From: Acidobacteriaceae bacterium | Lineage (GTDB): Bacteria; Acidobacteriota; Terriglobia; Terriglobales; Acidobacteriaceae | Assembly (NCBI GenBank): GCA_030040115.1 | Contig: JASHUH010000348.1 | Location: 1 to 5,299, forward strand | Direction: 5' to 3' | Length of the DNA: 5,299 nucleotides | In this document: positions 5,211-5,299 of the stretch, in pieces | How the letters are laid out: every line of letters starts with the position of its first letter | Numbering within the stretch: the stretch's first letter is position 1 | Program-made: the position numbers and the translations under genes | Notes under the pieces: generated by a model | Seen by the model: only the letters and a program-made list of their open reading frames with translations | Databases searched by the model: none | What the model was told of the DNA's origin: nothing

Positions 5211-5299
5211 GGACCGGTCTCCTGACTTGCGCTTTCGAGCCGCCTTCCCAAAGCTGAATTCAGATCGGTTCAGCTCCAGTGGCTAAGGACAATTCCGCG
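5211..5299 (-). ncRNA. Cobalamin (adenosylcobalamin-type) riboswitch, 3' part; 5' end outside window
   Basis: A cis-acting aptamer in the leader of the receptor mRNA that binds a cobalamin and lowers expression when it is plentiful. Conserved elements, 5' to 3' on the minus strand: GCCACTGG (5283-5276), a 7-bp helix AGCTGAA (5275-5269) / TTCAGCT (5258-5252), the core GGGAAGGC (5249-5242), and the B12 box AAGTCAGGAGACCGGTC (5228-5212), which differs from the usual consensus only near its 3' end (GTC for GCC). This order and spacing match the 3' half of the cobalamin riboswitch. The 5' half, with the partner strand of the closing helix, lies beyond position 5299, so the aptamer subclass cannot be assigned. 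The B12 box ends about 50 bases before the start codon. Confidence 0.92.

Noticed and set aside
5254..5263. CTGAATTCAG perfect palindrome as a separate operator
   Set aside because: Its left part belongs to the 7-bp helix of the cobalamin riboswitch (5252-5258 with 5269-5275), and the rest lies in that helix's loop, so the aptamer explains it sufficiently.

Overview
The window is GC-rich bacterial chromosome, best matched to Acidobacteriota (Terriglobia-like). This placement is inferred. It rests on a TonB-dependent receptor with an Oar-type carboxypeptidase-regulatory-like N-terminal domain, a YwiC-like membrane protein, and hairpin-rich intergenic DNA of a kind I associate with that phylum. 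No rRNA, tRNA, transposase, CRISPR array or phage gene is visible.

Layout, left to right. (1) Positions 1-905, minus strand: the first ~301 codons of a class V PLP-dependent aminotransferase of the serine-pyruvate/alanine-glyoxylate type, cut by the left edge. (2) Positions 906-1207: a divergent intergenic region with several hairpins, one ending 8 nt before the next start codon. (3) Positions 1208-2056, plus strand: a complete 282-residue YwiC-like integral membrane protein. (4) Positions 2057-2649: ~590 bases between convergent genes with no credible gene but a dense set of inverted repeats. Two clusters look like degenerate copies of dispersed repeats. Those nearest the receptor gene probably belong to its 3' end. 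(5) Positions 2650-5160, minus strand: a complete 836-residue BtuB-like TonB-dependent outer-membrane receptor. (6) Positions 5161-5299, minus strand: the receptor's leader, with a Shine-Dalgarno, a hairpin abutting it, and the 3' half of a cobalamin (B12) riboswitch cut by the right edge.

The most informative unit is the last one. The riboswitch would lower synthesis of the receptor when intracellular cobalamin is sufficient, so the receptor very probably imports cobalamin or another corrinoid. The other two genes have no evident functional link to it. I did not find a clearly novel multi-gene system. The points most worth checking are the riboswitch expression platform, the receptor's N-terminal domain and basic C-terminal tail, the hairpin leader of the YwiC-like gene, and the intergenic repeat clusters.
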